From Pohlia nutans (Eukaryota > Streptophyta > Bryopsida > Bryales > Mniaceae): 64,000 nt of DNA. A model generated the notes under the pieces. It was not told the DNA's origin. It made no database searches and saw nothing but the letters and a program-made list of their open reading frames with translations. The DNA is taken from assembly GCA_022496805.1 (NCBI GenBank), contig CM040086.1:13084501-13148500 (forward strand). The letters are read 5' to 3'. Of the stretch, positions 11,854-23,053 are shown piece by piece (the first letter of the stretch is position 1; each line of letters opens with the position of its first letter). The translations under genes were made by a program, and so were the position numbers.

Positions 11854-11923
11854 ACATATAAATGCGTAGATATGTGTATATATATGTATGTATATATGGA
11901 ATATATATAATTGTTTTATGGAC

Positions 11924-11983
<60 letters not shown>

Positions 11984-11985
11984 GA
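11438..11985. repeat. (TA)n-rich satellite block with TGTTTATA and TATG interruptions
   Basis: Long TA tracts alternate with TTTATA and TGTTTATA units (11530-11700), then TATG/TGTA-rich sequence, then TA runs at 11808-11850 and 11928-11978. Translated frames here give only Ile/Tyr repeats and are not genes. Confidence 0.9.
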
Positions 11986-12129
11986 ATAGATATGGAATAT
12001 ATATAGATAACTATGTTAGATTGTGCAAAGTTTAATGAAACTAGTTCTAAACATATTCTTAAAAATGGAGTTTGTTAAAGATTTGCACTGGATTCGGCCA
12101 TCGGCCGCTCCCTGATTTTAAGTTTTTTT

Positions 12130-12350
12130 TAATTTTTTTTAAAGTTCAACTCCAGAAATGGCAAGGTGAAGAAAAAAAAAAAGGAAGACAAGAAAGAAGA
12201 CAAACAAAAAATACAAGATAAAAGAAAAGAAAATAAAATATAAAGATAAAGACAAGGATACAAAATAAATTAAATAATTTTTTCTTAACAACATAAAGGA
12301 CTGTAGAAAGACAAAATTGTTGTTTTTTAGAAAAAAATTCAAACAAATTT
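12130..12350 (+). repeat. Purine-rich GACAAGAAAGAAGA-type repeat
   Basis: The tract is rich in GACAAGAAAGAAGACAA units. Relatives lie at 14640-14770 (opposite strand) and 17660-17860, where they form the arms of a larger inverted-repeat element, so this may be a solo arm of that family. Confidence 0.5.
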
Positions 12351-12351
12351 T

Positions 12352-13576
12352 TTAACCCCTAAAGGACCAAAGTGTCTTTCCTCCAAAAACACTCCAATGC
12401 TGCCATTTTTACTCCCCCATGCAAAAAATCCAAAAAAATGTTATTTTTTACCTTCTAACCGTACGATCTTGTCTTGAACTATTTGAAAAACATACACAAC
12501 AAATTTCATTGATTTTGACCGCACGGATTGCTAGATAATTGCGTTTGATGGAAAAAAACACCCCAAAAAAACACATGCTGGAAATTTAAGATGCGTTTGA
12601 CCATGACTACATCAAAAAATCCTCACTACCAAAACCTGTCACACTTCACTTTCACATTCTATATGATGTTACTTAGTGGTGTACCAATTTTTGTTGCATT
12701 TGGAGATGTTTAGGATGTTGAAGAACAACTTGCACTTGTTGGGGGTTTAAAAGTTCATAAAAGACTATGTTTTTTGGAACAACAATATTTTCAACTTTCT
12801 TTATTTAAAATACAAATCCGAGCGGTGAAACACAAGTACATTCCACCCTCTATAGAATGGCAAAACAAAATTTGAAAAAAAAAAAAATCTTGAAGTTTTA
12901 GAAGACATGTAGCACATTTTTTAAGAATTTTGGGGGTTAGGGGGAAAATAAAGGGTGGAGGAAGGGAATTGAAGTGCCAACCCATTCCAATGTTCATGAA
13001 CCCACTAACTCTCAAGGTGTACCGCCACGTGGCAGTCCCTCGTTGGATGATTTTAATATTTTAATTTTAATTTTTTTAAATGATTATAATTTTCAAAAAT
13101 TTAAATAATATATTATAATTATAAAATTTAACTTTTAGTTTAAAATATTATTTTTTAATCTAAAATAATAAATTTCAGTTAAAAATAATATTATTTATTT
13201 ATAAAAAATTATTTAAAATTTTTAAATTTTTAAAAATAATGTTTTTGAATTTTTTGAATGAGTTTGGAAAATGGGGTGCTCTTCTCCCCCCCACAAGTCA
13301 CCCCATTTTCCACACACCGCCCATCTTGTTGCCCCCCCTAAAATTCAACTATTTCTCTACTGCCCCGCTGCTTTTTTTCCCGAAAAATACACATTTCCCC
13401 TCATAACTTTCACATCCGGTGTCGGAATTCAAAAAAAAAAAAAAACCCCCATTTTTGTGGCACATTGGGGAATCTACTATTAAATTTCCTTCAAAGTTTG
13501 ATTAAAAATGTGTTCACCGGAACCTACCCGATTCTCTAAATGTCCTGGTTAGGACACTTGGTCCTTTAGGGGTTAA
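12352..13576. mobile_element. Large TTAA-flanked non-autonomous TIR element
   Basis: Ends are TTAACCCCTAAAGGACCA and TGGTCCTTTAGGGGTTAA, followed inside by GTGTC/GACAC; 1,225 bp, AT-rich, no transposase frame. Its right ~60 bp match the left end of the element at 24133 almost base for base, and the interior (ACCGTACGATCTTGTCTTGAA region) is related too. Confidence 0.7.
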
Positions 13577-13593
13577 TGCACGTGGGGGCCAAG

Positions 13594-14544
13594 TGCATGA
13601 TTATATGGCCAAGTGAAAAATTAGCAAATTGGGTGTTTAATGTGTCTGTTTGTTTTGACAATGAACCAATACCCACCGGGCAAGGGTCATTGGTACAAGA
13701 GTACCTACATATACAAGTATATGTGAGTGCACAGAAAGGGTATTAATTTGAACACTGACGTATGACCACTATGACGTATACACACAATAAACATATTTAG
13801 AGCTAAAAATATTGACGTATTGTTACATTATACATATGTTTCGAATGGAATAGATTTGTATACAAATTTTTTAAAACATATAATAAATTAATTCTTTATA
13901 TACAAGAGGTTTTTAGAGGGGGTCATGAACGCATGTTATTCTCAAACATAATGAAGAGTGCATATCTCTCCTCCCTCCCCGCTCAAAGAAGTCACTTAGT
14001 GTGAATTTTGGAATACATGAGCGAACACAGGGTATTTAATGGGGGCTATGAAATAATTGGAATATTCTCAAATACGCTTTAAAACACCCTATATTACTTC
14101 TAGAAATTTATAAATTTAATCTCAAATGAATAAAAGACATCTTATTTTTATGGTCTGTCATGGTTATTTAAATTTTTGATAATGACTTCCCCGGGACCCT
14201 TAGGTAGCCACAAAAAGAGGCTCCGAGCAAAATAGGGTATTTGAGCTAGAGTACTGGTATAACATTCCAAAAGGAAACAAGCAAATAACACCAGATGTTA
14301 TGTGTACTGTACAAGAGAAAAAGACATTAAAATAAAAAAAACCTTCAATATTTGTAACCAAAAATACTTCGTTACTCTATAAGAAAATTGTTGAAAACTC
14401 TTTCATGATTTCATCCAATCGCATTAGATGTAACTCATGCATAGAAGTTTCTACCATGAATGTCATTGTTGCCAATGCAAGTTCTACCTTCTCTAAGTTT
14501 GTCATTATGAACACGCAATTCACTATTTACGCAGTTGGCCATGT
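13594..14544. other. Intergenic repeats, no gene
   Basis: It starts with the dispersed GATTATATGGCCAAGTG repeat (also near 1330 and 17951). At about 13915-14150 it carries a segment that reappears inverted at about 21190-21435 (shared blocks GGGTATTTAATGGGGGCTAT and AGTCACTTAGTGT). No coding region is supported. Confidence 0.55.
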
Positions 14545-14874
14545 GCGCTAATTTTATAAGTATATTTGGCATTTTGGCTTAAAAAAACATTGGTTAAAAA
14601 GTTCTCTAAAAAACACTGATTTTGTCTTTCTACAATCACCTACATTGTAAACAAACAATTCTTTTTTTTAATTTTTTTATTCATATCTTTATTTTATCTT
14701 TTATCTTTTCTTTTATTTTGTTTTCTTTCTTGTCTTCTTCATGTCTTTCTTCTTGTCTTTCTTTTCTTCTATTTTTCTATGGCTGCTAAACCTTAAACGA
14801 CGGGAACAAACCCATAAATGTTTTGTTTTTTTGTTTTTGTTTTTTTTGTACTTTATTTGGCCATGGGGTACGTA

Positions 14875-16483
14875 CAGTACCTCACAAAACTGTTCCAATG
14901 CTGTAAATATCTTCTTTTGGTTGACTGTGGATGCTACATGGCAATTGCAAATGCCCATGTGGCATTGCAATAAGCTTCTAATCTACGTTAGGAAGCCACA
15001 TGTAAAAACCAATGACATGCATGACTATCTATACGTGACAATTGTAGGGTTCAAAGCCATCTGATTCACTGGAACAGTTTTGTGAGTGCACTCTTCCAAA
15101 ACTAAATGTTTACAAAAGCTTGTCAATCTTGATGGACCTTCAACTCTTTGTTGTAGAACTTTGTTCCAGTGTGTGTATAGACCATTTTCCTACAGTTTTT
15201 TGTACTTTGTTGTTCTTGCTTCCAAGTAGAAAAGATGGTGTCTGCATTATCTTCTCAAAAAAAGTCAAACGTTCTTTCTATGTTGCAAAGAGGGTGCACT
15301 ATAAGAGAAGTGTCAAGGAGTTTGCATGTGGGTGTTGGAACTGTGCAGAGGCTCCGACAAAAGTGTGTTTTCAATGTAGAATCATCACATGGAGGTAGAC
15401 CAAGAAAGATGACTCCTGCAATGGAACGGTCTTGTGTATTGAATATGACTAGAGGTAAGCTTAGTACTGCAGTAGAGGCTACAAAAAATGTGCAAGAGGC
15501 ATTTGGGATGCAAGTGTGTGTTGAAACAGTGAGACGTGTTTTACGTAGAGGTGGTTTACAATCACAAGTGAAGCAGAAAAAACCACGTCTTTCAGTCAAG
15601 AATATCAAAGCACGTTTAGACTTTGCAAGAGCCCATCTAGATTGGACTATAGATGATTGGAGTCGTGTCATTTTCTCTGATGAGTCTAAAATCAACTTAT
15701 TTTGCTCTGATGGAATCTCTTGGTGTTGGAGTCGTGATCCACATGAGTTGTCAACACGCACTGTTACAGAGACAGTAAAGCATGGTGGTGGTGGAATCAT
15801 GATTTGGGGTAGTATGACCATTTATGGGCCAGGACTAGTGTACAAAGTTGAAGGCCGCCTCAATCAACATGGATATCGTCAGATTTTAGAGCAGACAATA
15901 GATGGTACAATTAGAAAATATGGATTAGATGCTACACAAGTCATTTTTCAGCAAGATAATGCTTCCGTTCACACCACAAAAATGATGCAAGAATGGTTTT
16001 CAAGGCAAAGTTTTAGTCTTCTAACGTGGCCTGCCCAATCCCCTGATTTAAATCCAATAGAACATCTATGGGCCATCCTCAAAAGGAGATTGAATCAATA
16101 TGATTCACCTCCAAAAGGAATGATAGAATTATGGGAACGTGTAGTACAATTCTTCTCTTCTATTACTGCACATGATTGTAGAAGACTTATAGAAAGTATG
16201 CCCAAAAGGATTGAAGCTGTAATAGCTTCAAAAGGAAGATGGACAAAGTATTAGCTAGTTTACTTAGAGCACTCACAAAACTGTACCAATGTATATACTA
16301 GTTTTTAACTTTCATTTTTCCTTCAATGATATTTGATTTAGTTAGATTTTTTTTACAAATGTGTACTAGATTGGATGTAATATATGCCTCAAACTACTAC
16401 TTGAAAGTTTGGACATCCATTTATCTTACACATACTTTTGAATCTAGAAGTTCCAATCATTGGAACAGTTTTGTGAGGTACTG
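14875..16483 (+). mobile_element. Complete Tc1-like (Tc1/mariner, DD34E) transposon
   Basis: A 1,609-bp unit with perfect 26-bp terminal inverted repeats starting CAGTACCTCACAAAACTG (14875-14900 and 16458-16483), bounded on each side by a TA dinucleotide (14873-14874, 16484-16485). CAGT termini and TA target duplication are hallmarks of Tc1/mariner. Each end has a second, inner copy of the ACTCACAAAACTGT.CCA motif (15067-15093 and 16267-16291) in opposite orientation to its own outer copy. It encodes one uninterrupted transposase. Identical termini and an intact frame indicate recent activity. Confidence 0.95.
15235..16254 (+). CDS. Tc1-type DD34E transposase
   Basis: A 339-aa enzyme that would bind the element's inverted repeats and catalyse cut-and-paste transposition into TA sites. 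The N-terminus (residues ~8-45, REVSRSLHVGVGTVQRL) is a helix-turn-helix. A GGRPRK linker (53-58) follows, then a second HTH-like region (~75-105), as in Tc1 paired-like DNA-binding domains. The catalytic core has D149 (FSDES), D241 (QQDNASVH) and E276 (NPIEHLW); 34 residues separate D241 and E276, the Tc1 DD34E signature. No frameshift or premature stop is seen, and the length matches the family. It is the only frame inside the TIRs and probably depends on a promoter near the left end. Confidence 0.95.
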   Translation: MVSALSSQKKSNVLSMLQRGCTIREVSRSLHVGVGTVQRLRQKCVFNVESSHGGRPRKMTPAMERSCVLNMTRGKLSTAVEATKNVQEAFGMQVCVETVRRVLRRGGLQSQVKQKKPRLSVKNIKARLDFARAHLDWTIDDWSRVIFSDESKINLFCSDGISWCWSRDPHELSTRTVTETVKHGGGGIMIWGSMTIYGPGLVYKVEGRLNQHGYRQILEQTIDGTIRKYGLDATQVIFQQDNASVHTTKMMQEWFSRQSFSLLTWPAQSPDLNPIEHLWAILKRRLNQYDSPPKGMIELWERVVQFFSSITAHDCRRLIESMPKRIEAVIASKGRWTKY

Positions 16484-16873
16484 TACTACTGAACCCTAAA
16501 TGGCGGGTGCAAAATTTATTTGTTTATAAAATAAAAATAAAAAACTAATTTTAAAGTTTTATAAAAGAATCTCTATTTTCTATTTTTAGCCGTTGGGTGC
16601 AAGGCCATGCACCCAAAGACCCTCGTTCATTCCCTCCCATCTCTCCTCTCTCTCTTCATCTTCTTTCCCTCTCCTCATATATATTGGCATCCATCCCCGC
16701 ATTGAGAGTGGCGATCACGGTGCTAAAAGTTTTACATATCGGCATCCATCCTCGCATTGCAATTGTTTCTTGATGGACACAATTAGTGTACCGGTGTCGT
16801 CGGTGGACAATAATAATATTCGACCTCGGAGCTTGATATCAATTTTCCACTCTACCGCTACGGTATAGGGGAG

Positions 16874-17243
16874 TTCAGTCCGAAGGCACCACGGGCCTTG
16901 GCTTGGTGGTTGGGGCTCATGGCCCCCAATGAGGAGGTTGTGGGTTCTATTCCCCATGCTGGGCTGCCGGCGTGGTGCTCACTACCATAGTCCACCCAAC
17001 TATGGTGGGGGGTCTTTGGACCTTGTTGTATGGGTACCTCAAAGTCCTTTGGGGGGATACCATGTCCGGTATCTTCAAGGCACTAGTAGCTAGCTAGGTA
17101 GTAGCTTAGTGTGTCACTATAGTGTCCATCCTCGAAAGGGGAGAGTAGTATTGTCCCAATTTCCCCTTGTCCGGTGGGCATCGGATCATTGGCATTACGA
17201 ACGGACACTTCATTCACGCCGGCCTTGTAGAAGGGTCGGGGTT

Positions 17244-17273
<30 letters not shown>
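16874..17273 (+). mobile_element. tRNA-derived SINE
   Basis: An internal polymerase III promoter is visible: A-box-like TGGCTTGGTGG (16899-16909) and B-box-like GGTTCTATTCC (16943-16953), spaced as in a tRNA. The unit ends in a (TCTA)n tail (17246-17273). An 8-bp direct repeat TAGGGGAG occurs exactly before (16866-16873) and after (17274-17281), consistent with a target-site duplication. Non-coding, ~400 bp. It lies in the interior of the composite inverted-repeat element. Confidence 0.75.
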
Positions 17274-17275
<2 letters not shown>

Positions 17276-17561
17276 GGGGAGAGGCGAGAGGAAGTGGGAG
17301 AGGGAGTGAGAGAGCTTCTTTCCTCTCCCCTATATATGAGGAGGAAAAGGAGATAAAGAAGGAGAGAGGGGAGGGAGATGAAAAGGGAGAGAAGAGAGGA
17401 AAAGAGAGGATATAGAGGGAGTGAAGAGAGACATTGGTGCACGGCCGTGCATCCAGCAGATAAAAATAGAAATTGTATATATATAACACTTTTTTGGACG
17501 GCCGTCTTGTAGGGTGCAGCAACAGCCCATGGCCAAATAAAATATAAAAGAAAGTTTTTTA

Positions 17562-17562
<1 letters not shown>

Positions 17563-17612
<50 letters not shown>
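17563..17612. repeat. (TA)n microsatellite
   Basis: A TA run of about 25 units. Confidence 0.95.
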
Positions 17613-17616
<4 letters not shown>

Positions 17617-17659
17617 TTGCTTTGCTCTCGCCATTTAGGTTTCACTAGCCACATCAACC

Positions 17660-17855
17660 ACATCTAAAAAAAATAGAAGGAAAAAAAAGACAAGAAAAAA
17701 GACAAGAAAGAAGACAAGAAGAAAGACAAGAAGAAGATAAGAAAGAAGACAAGAAATAAAAAAAGATAGAAGAAAAGATAAGATAAAGGATAAAAGTACA
17801 GATAAAAGTAAAAGTAAAAGAAAAGAAAAGAAAAGAAAAGAAAAGAAAAGAAAAT
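17660..17855. repeat. Purine-rich repeat ending in (AAAAG)n
   Basis: GACAAGAAAGAAGACAAGAAG units pass into an AAAAG run (17818-17852). Part of the right arm of the composite element. Confidence 0.8.
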
Positions 17856-17955
17856 AGTTTGTTTACAATGTATATGGGATTTTAGAAAGAGAAGAGTTGC
17901 CTTTTTTATTTAAAAAAATTAATCAAACATTTTTATTTGCATAGGGGGCAAATGC

Positions 17956-18799
17956 ATGATTATGTGGCCAAGTGCGTAAATTGCAAATTGCGTGTTTATA
18001 TATTGTTATTCAAATGATATGTCCACATTGAGCCACTTGATTTTTGATACTAGCACAATGTGTATGTGCATTTATTGTAAATCTACTATTGCCAGGGTCC
18101 TATTATAAATAGTATATAATATATCTGGTACACTGTTAAAGAAAAAACTTTATTGTAACACTACTAGAAAATGGCGATCAAATCAACAAAATATCAGCAA
18201 CATTCTTTTGTTCCGTGCACTATAATGACCATTTTCAAGTTTTCATTGATCTTCAAACTTTCTGTTAGGCAGCAAAAAAACTCATTTGATTTCTATTGGT
18301 TTAGGCACTACAAGATCGAAAGATCATGACCAAATCAACATAATTCCAGCAAATTTTATAAATTACCAATTTTAAAAATGTTGAGAAGTGTATTATAACG
18401 CGTCAACTTTACAAAAAAATTAAAAATTAGATTGTAAAATACAAATTTTAGATTAATTTTATGATAATAGAGTCAACAAATTCAGTCATAAAATAATGTA
18501 GTAAAAAATAAATAAAAATAAATAAAAAATAAAAAATAAAATAAAAAATAAAAAATAAAAATAAAATAAAAAATGGTTATAATACTTATTTTTAACGGTG
18601 TTTTTAATTACAAGTATCATGATTGGTTTTGAACAAAACAGTTTCTAATGTTGTAAAAAAATTGATTTAATGCTTTAATGTAATAAATAGGGGAAATATT
18701 AAAAAAAATATTAATATAATAAAATATAATATTTTGGAATATTTTATAATCTTCTCAAAATATTTTATATTATTTGAGAATATTTTTCAAAAATTCCCA
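17956..18799. other. AT-rich intergenic, no gene
   Basis: It includes an (AAATA)n-like low-complexity tract at about 18500-18570. Nothing else is recognised. Confidence 0.5.
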
Positions 18800-19163
18800 A
18801 AATATTCTATCATTATCCTTATAGCCAAGTTTTCCAAAATAATTTTAGATCCTCGTTTCTAGAAATTAGAAGCAATTAACATTAAAAATTCAATAAATTT
18901 CCATTTTATATTTTTAGAATTTGAAATTTGGTATTATTGGTTATAATTGTAGTTTTCTTTATAAGAAGCCAAAAAAAAGAAAATTGAAAGTTCCCCTAGG
19001 TGGAGAAGTTGGATTTGCATGATTCAAATTGAATTTGAAAGCATACTTGATTTCATATTAGAAATTAATTACAACTTAATCGAATTTTTAATATGTTGAT
19101 CTTAGATAGCTCATAAAAGAGGGCATCGTCCAAAAAATGGTCTCTCAAAGCATTACGGGTTAA
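18800..19163. mobile_element. Left-truncated TTAA element (6865-7412 family)
   Basis: Aligns with the right two thirds of the 6865-7412 element (GAAGCAATTAACATT, GAATTTGAAATTTGGTAT and GCTCATAAAAGAGGGCA blocks) and ends at GGGTTAA (19163). The left end is missing. Confidence 0.55.
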
Positions 19164-19275
19164 ATTGAGTTTAAAATCAAACTTTTTTTGAACTCAATTT
19201 GAACTTTTAAAGAAATAAAATTGCAAAAGTTTTTGATTGCTTACTACAACATTCTGATCATTGAATTGATTGCAT

Positions 19276-20211
19276 TTAACCCCTAAAGGCCCTTAAAAGC
19301 CAAAATGGCTTTTTGCTGTTTTGGGCAGCTTAGATGGAAGGTCTAAATTAAGAATTTTAGACTATAATTTGGCGTGGGCGTGGTCATACATACAAGGTGT
19401 GTGGGGTAAAAATTACAAAGTCAAATTCGGATTTTATAATTTTTTTATTGAAATTTTTGGTTTCAAGCCCAACTTGGGCAGTAAAAACTTTTTATTATAA
19501 TCATTTTTTCAATTTTATTTTTGGAGACATGCTCTTCACCACATTTAGGCTCAGAATTTGAAGTGACCCATGTTGATTATATTCTTGGCTTGACAAGGGC
19601 AGCCTCCAAAATAAAGAACAGGGTTTTTTGTAATTTCACATCCATTTCTTTTGAAATTTGTCAAAATTTGAGATTTTGAAATTTTTTAAAAATAATTTCG
19701 CCTAAAATTTATAAAATCATAGAGGTACCTAATCACTGTTCATTTTTTCCAAAAATCAAATACAATTAATGTGATGCATGTTTCACCAAATTGCCATTTT
19801 TATACCTACTTCCGGAAATTAATTTGGATGAAGGTTTGAAACACGTAATGAGTCTCTAAAATTTTGCATGAGCGTACCCAACTTAGTTATCTACATGGAA
19901 AAAAAATATGAGCAAAATGTTTGGAGTAACAATCTTCAAGTCCCCCTTTGCACTATGGAGACAATGCCTCCCAAGCAATGCCCCGAATAACTTTTGCACA
20001 AACTTTGGATGTTATGATCTTGCAAATGATAAACATCCAACAGTCAACTTTTGAAACAGTAGCTATGAATAGGCTTAGGTACAAGATCTTACGGTTGGAA
20101 TTCTAAAAGAAGTAAAAAAACTTGGTTCACATCCCCGAGAGTACATAGAGGTAGAAAATTGCAGTTTTGAGGTTTCAAGCTCCCAAAAACACAAGGAAAT
20201 TTAGGGGTTAA
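19276..20211. mobile_element. TTAA-flanked non-autonomous TIR element
   Basis: Ends TTAACCCCTAAAGG and AAATTTAGGGGTTAA; 936 bp; AT-rich and non-coding. Only the terminal dozen bases are clearly inverted. Confidence 0.55.
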
Positions 20212-20529
20212 TCCTACAACTATGCACTTTCTAAATTTATTTTTTCGCTTTCATTGTATATACCTCTCTTTCATTGCTTTATTTTAAGATGAATATCCAA
20301 AGTTTAATTTAATTTTTTATTAGACCCACAACTCATTTCCCTAACATACAATCAAAAATTTCAATTGAAACAAAAAGGCATATACAATGAAATGTCAAAA
20401 AGTGGAAAAAAGGTTGCAAAAACATTTAAAACCTTACAATGAAAAAAACAATTTTTGGTTGAGTCAAACATAAAAAGAAAAAATTGGGAAAAATGTTTCT
20501 CTAACATAACATAAAAAAAACATTGGAAA

Positions 20530-21175
20530 AGAAATGTTTTTAACATCACTAATAGTATCCAAATTGAAAAAAATAGCTCCCAACCATCAAGATTTCATCA
20601 AACAAAATAAAATTCAATTTTTTTTCAATTTTTTTCTCGATATTCAAAAAGCCTCTATGATCTAGTGCAAAAAGAATTGGTAAAGAAAGTTTTCAACATT
20701 GCTAAAAATATCCAAAGTCCGCTGTAAAATGAAAACAACTCCTAGCCTTCATGATTTCAACAAAAATAAGCTACAGTTTTGGAAATTTCTTTTAGATATA
20801 CAAAAAGTCTTGCATGATCCAGTGCACAAATTGTTTTGGGAAAAACAAGATTTTAACATTGCTGAAAATATCCAAAGTCTGCTATAAGAAAATCAACTCT
20901 TAGTCTTCACGATTTCGTCTAGAAGGAAAATCAATTTTTTTGAATTTTTTTCTAGAATATACAAAAAAGCCTATATGATCTATTACAAACGAATTTGGAT
21001 TTTTTTTAACATGGTTAAAAATATCCAAATTTCATTGTAGAAAAAAGAACAGCTTCCAACCCATGATTTTGTCAAAAAAGTTCAAAGCTTTTTGAGTTTT
21101 TTCCTAGATGTACAAAAAAACCTACACAATGTACTGCAAAAAAAATTGAAAAAATCCCAAAGACGTCACTGTCAA
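20530..21175. repeat. Tandem array, ~155-bp unit, about four copies
   Basis: The anchor ATATCCAAA recurs at about 20558, 20711, 20871 and 21024 (spacing 153, 160, 153). Each unit carries similar blocks in the same order: ATGATTT.., a T-rich stretch, TAGATATACAAAAAG-like, ATGATC.A.TGCA and TTTTAACATTGCT. Copies are diverged, so this is not a recent expansion. Confidence 0.7.
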
Positions 21176-21435
21176 AAATTTAGATAACTATAATAGAACA
21201 AATATAGGCTGTCTTATATTCATTTGAGATAAAAAATTATAAATTTGCAGAAGTAATATAGACTGTTTTAAAACCAGTTTGGAAATATTCTATGAATATT
21301 TATAGAATATATATAGAATATGCCTTAAACACTATATGTAGTATACTATTCCAATTATTTTATAGCCCCCCCATTAAATACCCTTTGTTCACTCATATGT
21401 ACCCAAAATTTACACTAAGTGACTTCCCCAAGATA

Positions 21436-23022
21436 AATAAATAAAAAACTACATGGCAAATTTTTTGTAATGGTTATATTCATTTGTAATTAACAAAAAA
21501 GTTCAAAGACTTGCTTGAAGAAATCCATGTGGTGTCATGCATTAATAATATTATAATATCAAAAAAATTATATTTTTATAAAAAAAAAATTCACAAAAAA
21601 ATATTTAAATCACGTGGCCAAAATGATGCCACACCAGACTTTATTTTTTAAACATTTTTTGTAAGAAAATTCATTTTTAAAATTCATTTATTCATTTTTT
21701 AGTTTATTGTATTGATATTTTTGCATGGTAGTTTGGTTGAATTACTGAGTTAGCGGCAGCTTTTGGAGGCCTAATTTTTTTGGTCATGTGTGTTTTTCCT
21801 TATTTTCCTGCTATCTTTTCTCCAAGGATCTTTCCACTTAGTATATTTCATACGCGTCGACTAGATCACAATCATCACATCTTCCTTCAGCTGAGCCTTG
21901 CCTATCCTATGCATCTTTTCCTACTTTGTTGTCGGATAGAAAATCTATTCTACCGGGACTTATTCATCCACCAAGCTAGCAAGCACTCCCCACAATCGCA
22001 TCAAGTTCTTATGTACTTAGAAAAAAATACAAGATTATTTCTAAAAGGGATGAACTCTTGACGTAATGAAGGCTAGTAGGCTACATAACTTTGTCGTGAG
22101 TCGACAGGATTTGAACTTAGATTTGTAAGTACTAGGGAGTTGCGGTCTTTATCCCTCTCAAAAGTGATATGAACATATTTCAAATTATATCACTAGAAAA
22201 TAACCAACATTCATCAAAAAAAAATATTTAATTAATTTTATTCAAATTGTAGTACACTTTACTATTTATCATCCATTCTAAGTATTGTTTAACATTCCAC
22301 AACCTTCTAAAGGTAAGCATAAAAATTACATACACAGGCACATGTAAGTTTTCAAGTCTTGTTATAAGTGTTCAAAACTTCAGTCATAGGGCCATCCTTC
22401 AAGGGTTAACCTGGCTCAAGTCTCAACCAACCAAAGAAATTGAATTCTCTCGATCTAAAGAAGTAAAGAACCACAAGGTTTGTGTACTCTATCCAAGCAC
22501 TAAAAAAAGTCGTGATTTTATTGAAATTTTAGGACTAGAAGTCCTCACTGCCTCACATTGCATGACACGGAAATTGGCGCACAAAAATCAAGGCTATTTG
22601 CACTATAAAACCACCCTTGAAATTTCTAGGATTACAGTTGCCTGCAACCCTAAAACACTTGACCTAGAAGACTATCATTTCACAGTCATCTCAAACCGCT
22701 ACAAGTAGCCGCTTCGTACAACCAATACCAGCATATTTGGGTTTGATCATGACGAGAGACTTAGCGTTGGTACCTACTCAAAAATTTGCAATGCATGATT
22801 GAGACTATACGTAGTGGTGTATGAAATCAAAGATTATGGATCATGCAAGTTGAAATCACACTGTGAATTTGTGCTCCGGCTCAAAATAATGACTAAGTTG
22901 ACGATTACCCTGGAATTTTTAATACACTTCATTGAGATGCACACACACAGTCTCTCACACACACAAATATAAATATATAAAAATACACATATATAAATAT
23001 AAATAAATAAAAAAAATAAAAA

Positions 23023-23053
<31 letters not shown>

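Larger units (their letters stand above)
14545..17955. mobile_element. Composite inverted-repeat element hosting a Tc1 transposon and a SINE
   Basis: The left arm (about 14545-14873) and right arm (about 17512-17955) are inverted copies. Both contain a TTTGTTTACAATGTA block, the purine/pyrimidine GACAAGAAAGAAG tract, an AACCTAAA.GGCG block and CCATGGCCAAATAAA. The arms are ~330-440 bp and imperfect. Inside lie the Tc1-like element (14875-16483), a second AACCCTAAATGGCGGG motif at 16488 and a SINE (16874-17273). The Tc1 insertion is at the inner edge of the left arm. Confidence 0.55.

Noticed and set aside
11448..11861. 137-aa Ile/Tyr-rich frame
   Set aside because: It is a translation of a TA microsatellite.
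12139..12346. Phe/Leu-rich minus-strand frames
   Set aside because: They are low-complexity translations of the purine-rich tract.
15255..15821. Minus-strand frame inside the Tc1 element
   Set aside because: It lies opposite the well-supported transposase and has no recognisable domain.
22085..22170. Inverted B-box-like GGATTTGAACT, possible SINE
   Set aside because: Too degenerate and no second box could be placed.
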